Below, in pieces: positions 7,342 to 14,609 of a DNA stretch of 18,734 nt (the first letter of the stretch is position 1; every line of letters begins with the position of its first letter). The stretch is from contig CAZJBD010000030.1 in assembly GCA_964544265.1 (NCBI GenBank), positions 1 through 18,734 on the forward strand, read 5' to 3'. The notes below the pieces were generated by a model. It worked only from the letters and a program-made list of their open reading frames with translations, made no database searches and had not been told where the DNA came from. This stretch comes from JALHVH01 sp964544265 (lineage in GTDB: Bacteria; Acidobacteriota; Aminicenantia; Aminicenantales; Saccharicenantaceae). Position numbers and translations under genes: made by a program.

Positions 7342-8628
7342 TCAAACCCAGCCGCGCAGCCGGCAAGCGTCGGCTACGCGCGAAATGGCGATCATGTAGG
7401 CAGCGTCGCGCATGTAGACATTCTTTTTACCGGCGAGTTCGCACACGGCCTTGAACCCGGCCGTCATCTTGTGATCGAGCTGGGAAAGGACTTCCTCCCG
7501 GCTCCAATAATGGTTCATGTTGGATTGGACCTGCTCGAAGTAGCTGCAGGTAACCCCGCCCGCGTTGCACAGGAAATCGGGGATTAAGAAAATGCCGCGG
7601 CCTCTAATGACGGCGTCCGCTTCCATTGTCGTCGGTCCGTTCGCCCCTTCGGCGATGAGTTTCACGCGCTTATGGATCTTTGGGGCGTTAGCGCCCGTAA
7701 CTTGGTTCTCCAAGGCCGCCGGAACTAAAAGGTCGGCCTCCTGCTCGATCCAGGCATCGCCCCGGAGAATCTCATAGCCGGCTTTCCTGGCCTTGTCCTT
7801 GCTGACCGTGCCGAATTTATCGGTCATGGCTACGAGTTCGTCGGGATCGATGCCGCTTTTCCGGAGGAAAGTGTAGGATGTTTGATCTTCCTGGTCCCAG
7901 CAGGCAACACAGATCGGGGTGCCGCCATACTGCTTATAAAGCCGGACCGCATACTGGGAGACGTTTCCGAATCCTTGGAAAGCTCCGATCGTCTTGCGGA
8001 CATCGATGCCAAGCTCCTTCATGGCCTCGCGCACGGTGTACATAACGCCATAGCCGGTGGCTTCCGTCCGGCCGAGAGAACCTCCCATGCCGACCGGCTT
8101 GCCGGTGATGAACCCCGGGAAGCGGCCTCCGTGGATGTGCTCAAACTCGTCGAGTATCCAGAGCATGTGCTGCCCGTGGGTCATGACGTCCGGGGCCGGG
8201 ACATCCTGGACGGGGCCGACGTTAAGAGCGACCTGGCGGACCCAGCCGCGGCAGATCGCTTCCTGTTCGCGGTCGCTGAGATTGTGGGGGTCGCAGATGA
8301 CGCCGCCCTTACCGCCGCCGAGCGGAATATCGACGACCGCGCACTTCCAGGTCATCCACATGGCCAGGGCGCGCACGGTGTCGATGGTTTCATGGGGGTG
8401 GAACCGGATGCCGCCCTTGCAGGGGCCTCGGGCATCGTTGTGCTGGACGCGGAAGCCTTTGAAAACCCGGTAGCTTCCGTCGTCCATACGGATCGGGATC
8501 GAAAAGTGATACTCTCGCAGGGGATTGCGGAGCAATTCGCGGGTCGCAGCATCGAGGCCGAGCTTTTCGGCCACGCCGTCGAATTGTTTCTGGGCCATTT
8601 CAAAGGCGTTAAATGGCTTGCTTTCCAC
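7342..8628 (-). CDS. gdhA: Glutamate dehydrogenase (Glu/Leu/Phe/Val dehydrogenase family)
   Basis: Full-length enzyme of 428 residues, expected to interconvert glutamate and 2-oxoglutarate plus ammonia with NAD(P). The substrate domain shows KGGIRFHP (K71), K95, catalytic K107 in PLGGGKGG, and D147 in PAPDV. The nucleotide-binding domain has a QGFGNVSQYA dinucleotide loop. Late motifs EGANGPTT and PDFLCNAGGVTCSYFE are typical of the family. Cofactor preference cannot be fixed by eye. The start is GTG with AGGAGG (8635-8640) 6 bp upstream; translation from here gives the expected N-terminus. A strong promoter lies just upstream. It is followed 24 bp later by the PEP-synthase-like gene, and preceded by the dipeptidase and Nfn genes, consistent with amino-acid degradation linked to redox balancing. 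Confidence 0.96.
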   Translation of the reverse strand: MESKPFNAFEMAQKQFDGVAEKLGLDAATRELLRNPLREYHFSIPIRMDDGSYRVFKGFRVQHNDARGPCKGGIRFHPHETIDTVRALAMWMTWKCAVVDIPLGGGKGGVICDPHNLSDREQEAICRGWVRQVALNVGPVQDVPAPDVMTHGQHMLWILDEFEHIHGGRFPGFITGKPVGMGGSLGRTEATGYGVMYTVREAMKELGIDVRKTIGAFQGFGNVSQYAVRLYKQYGGTPICVACWDQEDQTSYTFLRKSGIDPDELVAMTDKFGTVSKDKARKAGYEILRGDAWIEQEADLLVPAALENQVTGANAPKIHKRVKLIAEGANGPTTMEADAVIRGRGIFLIPDFLCNAGGVTCSYFEQVQSNMNHYWSREEVLSQLDHKMTAGFKAVCELAGKKNVYMRDAAYMIAISRVADACRLRGWV

Positions 8629-8650
8629 TAGCTTCCTCCTTTGGAATTAT

Positions 8651-8680
8651 AATATATTCTTGCGGGGCGTTTCCTGTCAA
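8651..8680 (-). promoter_or_regulatory. Strong sigma70-type promoter for gdhA
   Basis: On the minus strand, TTGACA (8680-8675) and TATATT (8656-8651) are spaced by 18 bp, 22 bp before the GTG start. The -35 is a perfect consensus match. Predicted transcription would begin near 8644, giving a leader of only about 15 nt that still contains AGGAGG. This allows gdhA to be expressed apart from the upstream dipeptidase gene. Confidence 0.7.
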
Positions 8681-8756
8681 TTCAAGGCCTATTTCCAGGG
8701 TTACGACGCCCCTTCAGAGTTGAGAGATTCGGTTCATAATACGGAATTCGGAAGCT

Positions 8757-10517
8757 TTATTTTTTCTCTTCAGGCCGGGGTTTGAGCCCGTTGTACTCCA
8801 CGAGAAGCTTAAGCCACCAGTCCGGCAAGGTCATCGGGTTCCGCTTCCGGGTTTTGGCATCGTAGATCCAGAGGTGATTGTACTTGACCAACAGGTCGTC
8901 CCCCAGCTTCCACCAGGCATTGATGACGCGTTCGGCGTTCCCCAGGCAGTAATCCGTGAGGAACTTGCGGGCGGCTGCCGGATCTTTTTTATGAAGCTCC
9001 AGGGCGAAGGAGTCGATCGTCGGCGTCCTGTCGACGACCGGCTTCTCCCAGATCGCCTGGGCATTGCGGACATCCTCGATGGCCTTGGAGTAGGCGACTT
9101 GAGTGTGGAAGTCTACGTAATCGAAGGCCCAGCGCGCCGAATCCCGGTTGAACTCCCAGTGGTCTCCGATTTCGAAGGAACGGGGGATCGATGTAATCCC
9201 GGAGTAGAGAGGCATAAAGCAGGAGGTGTCTTGGGCCCCCCAGGCCAGCCAGACCAGCCCGCCGATATGGTTCGGAAGCCAGTCGCGGCTCTGGGTGACC
9301 GTCACATACTCGGCTCGGTTGACACTGATGATACGCGGCGTATCGTACCTCTTCCCCTCCAGCTCAAAACCGTAAGGGAGGTAGTTCGGATTCTGGAACG
9401 GCCCGCCCTGGATGCCGCGGGCCGGCCACCAGAGTGTCCCCTCGGTTTTATCCCGCGTCATCTGCATGACGTCATATGCGGAGAGCTTCTTGTCCGGCTT
9501 GACCGAGAAAGGGAGGTCCATGTTGGGAGTCTCGGGGCTGAATTTTCTGGACGGCGCTACGAGATCGAAGAACCTCCACAGCCGGACCCGGGCCCCGTTC
9601 GTTGATGCGGCACTCCCGAGCTCGGGGTTGTAGGCCCTCTTCCAGTTAAACGGTTTTCCGGCTTTAGGGTCATAGAATCCCATGCTCTCGGCGAGCGAGA
9701 CGACGTTGGGCGAGGCCATGAAGAAATCAGGCTTCGTAAGGTCAATCTCGCCGATCCGGGATTCGTTCGGGCATACGGAAACCTCGTCGTCCGGAACGCG
9801 CTGGGCACACCAGACGGCCCCTGGCTTCCCGCTTTCCGGCGTCCACAGAGGACCGACCGGCATGATCTCGAACAGCCAGACTTCGTTCGGGTCCGCCACG
9901 GCCAGCATCTCGCCGGTGTCGGTGTTGCCGTAGCCGTGCTTCTCTCCGAGCTCGCCCATGATCCGGATGGCTTCGCGGGCCGTATTTGCCCGCTCCATGG
10001 CGACGAGCGTGAGCATTGTGACGTCGAACTTTGCCGAGGGCGTAGGGTTCTCCATCCTCTTCTGGCAACCGATCGTCGACTCGCCGATGGCGACCTGCTT
10101 GTCGTTCATGTAGCCGAAGTCCCCGTGGATGTAGTCGTGGGTGTGGGGGACCTGAGGAATCTCGAGGCCGGTCTGGCGGTTTGCCTGGAGGTATTCCCAC
10201 CGGAGTCCCAGGGCAGGAGGAAAGGTTTCGAACTGGGCAATATGATAGATCTTCCGCTTTGCGCCGGCCGGGTGGTCGGCGGCAGCAACCCATCTCCAAG
10301 TCCAGTCGCATTCCGCGCAGTCGCAGGTATGGGTCGTTATGACCGATCCGTCGGTTGAGGCGGCCTTTCCGACCATGATGACCGTGCAGTTCTCGGGCGT
10401 CCTCTTTCCGCACGCTTCGCAGTTAGCTGAGTCCTGGCCGCCCAGGGTCAGAGCGGCGGCAAGGGACAGCACAACTAAGGGGAGGAGCCCGGCTAGAATG
10501 AATCTCTTAAGTTTCAT
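8757..10517 (-). CDS. Exported C69-family dipeptidase
   Basis: Protein of 586 residues with a signal peptide (KLKR, then a hydrophobic core to about residue 25). The family nucleophile is the Cys of the ENCTVIMVGK segment (C44), which in C69 (PepD-like) Ntn hydrolases becomes the N-terminal residue after propeptide removal. The following STDGSVITTHTCD matches the conserved start of the mature enzyme. Further typical segments are IGEST and the WLFEIM strand. It probably hydrolyses dipeptides in the periplasm. Unusual cysteines surround the nucleophile: C33/C36 in the propeptide and C65, C67, C70 just after. The ATG lies inside the end of the nfn gene (11-bp overlap) with its AGGAGG also in that gene, so translation is coupled. 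Downstream gdhA supports a role in amino-acid use. Confidence 0.92.
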   Translation of the reverse strand: MKLKRFILAGLLPLVVLSLAAALTLGGQDSANCEACGKRTPENCTVIMVGKAASTDGSVITTHTCDCAECDWTWRWVAAADHPAGAKRKIYHIAQFETFPPALGLRWEYLQANRQTGLEIPQVPHTHDYIHGDFGYMNDKQVAIGESTIGCQKRMENPTPSAKFDVTMLTLVAMERANTAREAIRIMGELGEKHGYGNTDTGEMLAVADPNEVWLFEIMPVGPLWTPESGKPGAVWCAQRVPDDEVSVCPNESRIGEIDLTKPDFFMASPNVVSLAESMGFYDPKAGKPFNWKRAYNPELGSAASTNGARVRLWRFFDLVAPSRKFSPETPNMDLPFSVKPDKKLSAYDVMQMTRDKTEGTLWWPARGIQGGPFQNPNYLPYGFELEGKRYDTPRIISVNRAEYVTVTQSRDWLPNHIGGLVWLAWGAQDTSCFMPLYSGITSIPRSFEIGDHWEFNRDSARWAFDYVDFHTQVAYSKAIEDVRNAQAIWEKPVVDRTPTIDSFALELHKKDPAAARKFLTDYCLGNAERVINAWWKLGDDLLVKYNHLWIYDAKTRKRNPMTLPDWWLKLLVEYNGLKPRPEEKK

Positions 10518-12807
10518 GCATACCCTCCTTTATACGGTAAGTTTGCCATTTTCCGGTTTTTAAATATTCATCGATCGCTTTGGCCGCCTTTTTGCCGGCG
10601 CCCATGGCCAGGATGACCGTCGCGGCTCCGGTGACAATATCGCCGCCGGCGAACACGCCTTTTTTATTGGTTTTGCACGTTTCCAGGTCGGCGATGATGT
10701 TGCCCCATTTCGTCAGCGCCAGGTCCGGCGTCGTCGAGGTTAACAGAGGATTGGGTCCCTGCCCGATGGCCATGATGACCATGTCTACGTTGATGATGTG
10801 TTCGGATCCTTCGATGGGGATAGGCTTCCGTCTCCCCGACACATCCGGTTCGCCCAACTCCATTTTGATGCATTCGATGCCCTTGACCCAGCCTTTCTCG
10901 TTGCCCAGGATGCGGACAGGGTTGGTCAGCAACCGGGGCTGGACCCCTTCCTCGAAGGCGTTTTCGATTTCCTCCGCCCGGGCGGGCATCTGCTCTCGGG
11001 CCCGGCGATAGACCAGATAGACGTTTTCCGCTCCCAGGCGGAGCGACGCCCGGGCCGCGTCCATGGCCACGTTCCCGCCGCCCACGACGGCGATGTTCCG
11101 TCCGAGATGGATCGGTGTATTGTACACGGGGAAAAGATAGGCTTTCATGAGATTGACACGGGTGAGGAACTCGTTGGCCGAATACACGCCGTTGAGGTTT
11201 TCGCCCGGGATCTTCATGAAGTGGGGTAAACCGGCTCCCGTCCCGATAAAAACGGCCTCGTAACCTTGCCGGAACAGGTCGTCGATGGTAAAGGATTTTC
11301 CGACCACGTGGCTGACCTTAAGTTCCGCGCCCAGCTTTTCGATGTATTCGCTCTCCCGTTGGACGATCGCCTTAGGCAGGCGGAACTCGGGAATGCCGTA
11401 TACGAGGACACCTCCCGGCTTATGGAGGGCTTCGAAGACGGTGACGCTGTGGCCCATCTGGATGAGCTCACTGGCCGCCGTCAGGCCGGCCGGTCCCGCC
11501 CCGATCACCGCCACTTTCTTTCCCGTAGGCGGCGGGAGATCCGGCAGCCGCGCGTCGCCCTGCTTGAACGCATAGTCCGCCGCGAACCGCTCCAGGCGGC
11601 CGATGGCGATCGGCTGCCCCTTCTTGGCCAGGACGCAGACGACCTCGCATTGATCTTCCTGCGGACAGACGCGGCCGCAGATGGCGGGCAGGAGGTTTTT
11701 CTCCTTGATCTTGTGAATGGCACCCATGAAATCCCCGTTCCGGATGAGCTTGACGAAGGCCGGGATGTCGATGTCGACGGGACAGCCCGCTATGCAGGGG
11801 GAATTCTTGCAGCTCAGGCACCGGGAGGCCTCGCGCATCGCCTGTTCCTGCGTGTATCCGAGGGCGACTTCATTGAAGTTCTGTACCCGGAGCTTGGGGT
11901 CCTGTTTGGGCATGGGTTCCCGCTTTTTGGCCCGTTTGAGCTTCTTCTCGGATTCCTGGAGTCGGCATTCGTGATCCCAGAGGGCTCGATGCTCTTCACG
12001 CTGGTAGATGTTTGTCCTCTTGAGGAGCTCGGCGAAATCGACCTTGTGGCCGTCGAACTCCGGCCCGTCCACGCAGACGAACTTGGTCGTGTTTCCCACG
12101 GTGATCCGGCAGCAGCCGCACATGCCGGTCCCGTCTACCATGAGGGAGTTGAGGCTGACCAAGGTCGGTATGGCGAGCGGCCGGGTCATTTCGGAGACGG
12201 CTCTCATCATCACCGCCGGTCCGATGGCCACGACCAAATCGACCGGCCCTTCCTCGGCGATCAAGCGGCGGAGTTCGTCCGTCACGAATCCGTGGCGGCC
12301 GTACGTCCCGTCGTCCGTGGTGATGAACAGCTTGTCGCTGATGGCCTCCATTTCCTGCTCCAGGATCAACATCTCCTTGGTCTTGGCCCCGATGATCGAT
12401 AGAATACGGTTTCCGGCTGCTTTGAAGGCCTTGGTGATAGGGTAAATGGGCGCAACGCCGACTCCCCCTCCGATGCAGACCACGGTCCCCACTTTTTTAA
12501 TCTCCGTCGGTTTGCCCAGGGGTCCGACGACGTCCATCAACGCCTCCCCAACGTTGAGATTGTCCATTTTGCGGGTCGAAACCCCGACGATCTGGATGAT
12601 GAGGGTGATCGATCCGCGGTCGGGATGGCTGTCGACGACGGTCAAGGGGATTCGTTCCGCGCATTCGTCGGCGCGGACGACGACGAATTGGCCGGCCCGG
12701 ACCGTCCCGGCGACGAGAGGCGTGAAGATCTCAAAGAGGGTAATCGAGGGAGCTAGCTGTTCCTTTTTAAGGATTTCATTGGGCTTGGGGTTGATGCTGG
12801 GATTCAT
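10507..12807 (-). CDS. nfnAB: Fused NfnA-NfnB: NADH-dependent reduced ferredoxin:NADP+ oxidoreductase
   Basis: Single 766-residue protein joining the two subunits of the electron-bifurcating Nfn transhydrogenase. Residues 1-290 are the NfnA part (PyrK-like): flavin motif RIPLT (52-56), NAD loop CIGGGVGVAP, and a [2Fe-2S] site with D225, C230, C233 and C245. From about 310 the NfnB part (GltD-like) has Cys sets C330, C333, C338, C342 and a CGRVCPQEDQC segment for two [4Fe-4S] clusters, FAD loop GAGPAG (436-441) and an NADP loop GGGNVA (576-581). GltD-type glutamate synthase small subunit is the alternative annotation, but no GltB partner is present and the PyrK-like half argues for Nfn. Start: the ATG at 12805-12807 follows GGAAAGG; a TTG at 12858 would add 17 residues. 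A lone TATAAT (12832-12827) sits 19 bp upstream of the ATG without a good -35. Located between a receiver gene and the dipeptidase. Confidence 0.9.
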   Translation of the reverse strand: MNPSINPKPNEILKKEQLAPSITLFEIFTPLVAGTVRAGQFVVVRADECAERIPLTVVDSHPDRGSITLIIQIVGVSTRKMDNLNVGEALMDVVGPLGKPTEIKKVGTVVCIGGGVGVAPIYPITKAFKAAGNRILSIIGAKTKEMLILEQEMEAISDKLFITTDDGTYGRHGFVTDELRRLIAEEGPVDLVVAIGPAVMMRAVSEMTRPLAIPTLVSLNSLMVDGTGMCGCCRITVGNTTKFVCVDGPEFDGHKVDFAELLKRTNIYQREEHRALWDHECRLQESEKKLKRAKKREPMPKQDPKLRVQNFNEVALGYTQEQAMREASRCLSCKNSPCIAGCPVDIDIPAFVKLIRNGDFMGAIHKIKEKNLLPAICGRVCPQEDQCEVVCVLAKKGQPIAIGRLERFAADYAFKQGDARLPDLPPPTGKKVAVIGAGPAGLTAASELIQMGHSVTVFEALHKPGGVLVYGIPEFRLPKAIVQRESEYIEKLGAELKVSHVVGKSFTIDDLFRQGYEAVFIGTGAGLPHFMKIPGENLNGVYSANEFLTRVNLMKAYLFPVYNTPIHLGRNIAVVGGGNVAMDAARASLRLGAENVYLVYRRAREQMPARAEEIENAFEEGVQPRLLTNPVRILGNEKGWVKGIECIKMELGEPDVSGRRKPIPIEGSEHIINVDMVIMAIGQGPNPLLTSTTPDLALTKWGNIIADLETCKTNKKGVFAGGDIVTGAATVILAMGAGKKAAKAIDEYLKTGKWQTYRIKEGMHET

Positions 12808-12915
12808 GGCGCGCCTTTCCATCTCTATTATATCTTCCGTTTCTGATTGGGCATGCAAACGGAGTTCGTTTATGTCCGAAATGCGAGTCGGCGATCTTCT
12901 TGGAGAAGAGGGGAA

Positions 12916-13323
12916 TCACGAAGCGCACCTCCTCTTCTTGAGGAGGGTGTCAAGGTGTTCCAAGAGGACCTCCGGCTTGACGGGCTTGTCCAGATAGCCG
13001 TCTGTTTTCATCCAGTACCCATCGTCCTGTAACGAGAACCGGTGACCGGTTTTTTCGCTGACGGACGTCACCATGAGGATGGGAATTTTCTTGAACAGGG
13101 GGTCTTTTTTGATCTGTTGGCTGAACAAAAATCCGGTGTCATGCTTCTCCAGCATCAGTTCCAGGATGATCGCGTCCGGCATCTCCGTCCGGACGCGGGC
13201 CATTCCTTCCTGGCCGCTGGTCGCCGTGAAGACCTCATAGCCGTCGTTCCTCAGTATGGCCGTAACCTGGTCCAGAAAATCCTGATCGTCGTCAACCAAT
13301 AGGATTCTTCCCTTGGAGATCAT
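12916..13323 (-). CDS. Stand-alone receiver protein with Glu at the phospho-acceptor site
   Basis: Protein of 135 residues, one receiver (CheY-like) domain and no output domain. The acidic triad D11-D13 (LLVDDDQ), the conserved Thr in MVTSVSE and the Lys in DGYLDKPVK are all present. The acceptor Asp that normally ends the beta-3 strand is replaced by E55 (IILELML; GAA at 13161-13159). In other receivers a D-to-E change often mimics the phosphorylated state, so this protein may be constitutively active or signal without phosphorylation; this is inference. The ATG has AAGGA 7 bp upstream. It is the first gene after a strong promoter, and the nfn gene starts 108 bp later with no clear terminator between them, so they are probably co-transcribed. 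No kinase gene is adjacent. Confidence 0.9.
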   Translation of the reverse strand: MISKGRILLVDDDQDFLDQVTAILRNDGYEVFTATSGQEGMARVRTEMPDAIILELMLEKHDTGFLFSQQIKKDPLFKKIPILMVTSVSEKTGHRFSLQDDGYWMKTDGYLDKPVKPEVLLEHLDTLLKKRRCAS

Positions 13324-13349
13324 GTTTTTTCCTTTTTTTATGAGAATCG

Positions 13350-13378
13350 AGTATAAGGAAAATCCCGGAGCGCGTCAA
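13350..13378 (-). promoter_or_regulatory. Sigma70-type promoter for the receiver-nfn-dipeptidase genes
   Basis: Minus-strand TTGACG (13378-13373) and TATACT (13355-13350) with a 17-bp spacer, both 5 of 6 to consensus, 26 bp before the receiver start at 13323. It lies back to back with the plus-strand promoter at 13388-13417. Confidence 0.7.
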
Positions 13379-13393
13379 CTTGGCGGGTTGACG
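13373..13393. repeat. Inverted repeat formed by two facing -35 boxes
   Basis: CGTCAAC (13373-13379) and GTTGACG (13387-13393) are perfect 7-bp inverted arms around a 7-bp centre. Each arm contains the -35 hexamer of one of the two divergent promoters. It could be a dimeric regulator site, or the symmetry may follow simply from two similar promoters. Confidence 0.6.
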
Positions 13394-13417
13394 ACATTTT
13401 TGCCTTTTGGTTAGAAT
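13388..13417 (+). promoter_or_regulatory. Sigma70-type promoter for the glycosidase-symporter-galK genes
   Basis: TTGACG (13388-13393) and TAGAAT (13412-13417) with an 18-bp spacer, each 5 of 6 to consensus, 19 bp before the ATG at 13437. The implied leader is only about 13 nt, with GAGGA close to its start; the gdhA promoter shows a similarly short leader. Confidence 0.58.
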
Positions 13418-13436
13418 CTCCTTGAGGATTGTCATT

Positions 13437-14528
13437 ATGTTCCAAAAATACGGTTGGCGACTGGGATTTTCCGTCTTGCCCGCTTCGGCCTTCTTGCTGG
13501 CCTCGTGCCTGATCATCGCGGCGCCGGATACAGGATGGGAAAGGGAGAGGGAAATTAAGCGCGTATCGGAGCGGCGGGCTTTCCAGAAGGGCATTGCCTT
13601 CACGGGCTATTCGCGCGATGCCTACGTCGGCGAGATGCCGCGGGCCTCCCTGCGGGCACTTGCCGCGACCAACGCCGAATGGATCAGTCTGCTGGTCACG
13701 GCCTACCAGGAAACCGTCAATTCCACGACGATCGATTTTTCCTCTGAGCCGACCCCCTCGGACGATTCGGTCATGGATATCATCCGGTACGCCCGCAGCC
13801 TTGGCCTCAAGGTTATGCTCAAACCCCATATCGACCCCTTCGAGAACAACCGCTGGCGGGGAGAGATCGGGCCGGGCTTCACGGAAGCCGATTGGGCAGC
13901 CTGGTTTGACTCCTACCGGGCTTTCATTCTCCATTACGCCGAGATGGCCCGGGACCTCGACGTCGAGCTCTTCTGCGTCGGCTGCGAGTTCGACGCCACG
14001 GTCCATCGCGCCTCCGAGTGGCGCCGGACGATCGCCTCCGTCCGGGAGGTTTTTCCCGGCCCCTTGATCTATGCCGACGATCAGGCCGCGTCGAATCCGG
14101 GCGCCGTGACCTGGTGGGACGCCCTCGACTACATCGGCATGGACGTTTATCCGACTCTAACCTATGAGCGCCATCCTTCGATCTCCCACCTCTGTCACGG
14201 CTGGGAAGGCTACCTGGAGAAGTTGAGGGCGCTCGCCGAGCGCTGGGGAAAGCCCCTCGTCATCACCGAGATCGGCTATCGCAGCGTCGAGGGAGGCGCC
14301 CAGAACCCCTGGGATTGGCAGCGGCAAGGTCCTGTCGACCTCACCGTCCAGAGGAAGTGCTACGAAGCCGCCCTGAGGATGGTCGCCGGCCGGACCTGGC
14401 TGGCCGGCATGTACTGGTGGCAGTGGTCGCCCGATCCCGCCGACGGAGGCCCCAATGATACGGGCTACTCTCCTCGCGGCAAGCCGGCCGAGAATTCGCT
14501 CCGCCTCGGGTACAAAAAACCCCTTTAG
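13437..14528 (+). CDS. GH113-like glycoside hydrolase, probable lipoprotein
   Basis: Protein of 363 residues. The N-terminus has a short hydrophobic signal and a lipobox LASC with C24 as the lipidated residue, so the enzyme is probably anchored on the outer side of the cytoplasmic membrane or on the outer membrane. The body looks like a clan GH-A TIM barrel of the GH113 type (family members include beta-mannanases). Candidate acid/base is E184 in FCVGCEFD and candidate nucleophile E278 in VITEIGYRS. WWDALDYIGMDVYPTL and MYWWQWSPDP are typical barrel strands. The ATG at 13437 follows GAGGA; a TTG at 13407 lies inside the promoter and is rejected. It heads a run with a symporter and galactokinase, so a galactose-containing oligosaccharide such as a galactomannan fragment is a possible substrate. 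That is inference; GH5- or GH26-like annotation is the alternative. Confidence 0.85.
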   Translation: MFQKYGWRLGFSVLPASAFLLASCLIIAAPDTGWEREREIKRVSERRAFQKGIAFTGYSRDAYVGEMPRASLRALAATNAEWISLLVTAYQETVNSTTIDFSSEPTPSDDSVMDIIRYARSLGLKVMLKPHIDPFENNRWRGEIGPGFTEADWAAWFDSYRAFILHYAEMARDLDVELFCVGCEFDATVHRASEWRRTIASVREVFPGPLIYADDQAASNPGAVTWWDALDYIGMDVYPTLTYERHPSISHLCHGWEGYLEKLRALAERWGKPLVITEIGYRSVEGGAQNPWDWQRQGPVDLTVQRKCYEAALRMVAGRTWLAGMYWWQWSPDPADGGPNDTGYSPRGKPAENSLRLGYKKPL

Positions 14529-14609
14529 GCCTTTCGGGCCGGATTGACTTTTCCCGGGCAAGCTGTTATTCCTCTTATCTCCGATTTTCGGTCAAGGAGC
14601 CGAACGAAG

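Noticed and set aside
11266..12402. Long plus-strand open frame opposite nfnAB
   Set aside because: It mirrors a strongly conserved gene on the minus strand, has no recognisable motif or ribosome site, and is explained by high GC coding bias.
12808..12858. TTG-initiated N-terminal extension of nfnAB by 17 residues
   Set aside because: The ATG at 12805-12807 has a Shine-Dalgarno sequence; the extension has none and overlaps a TATAAT box.
14528..14545. GGCC-TTTCG-GGCC hairpin after the glycosidase stop as a terminator
   Set aside because: Stem of only 4-5 bp and no clean T-run directly after it.
14544..14572. TTGACT with TATTCC, 17 bp apart, before the symporter
   Set aside because: The -10 matches only 3 of 6 and lies 37 bp from the start; read-through from the glycosidase promoter is simpler.
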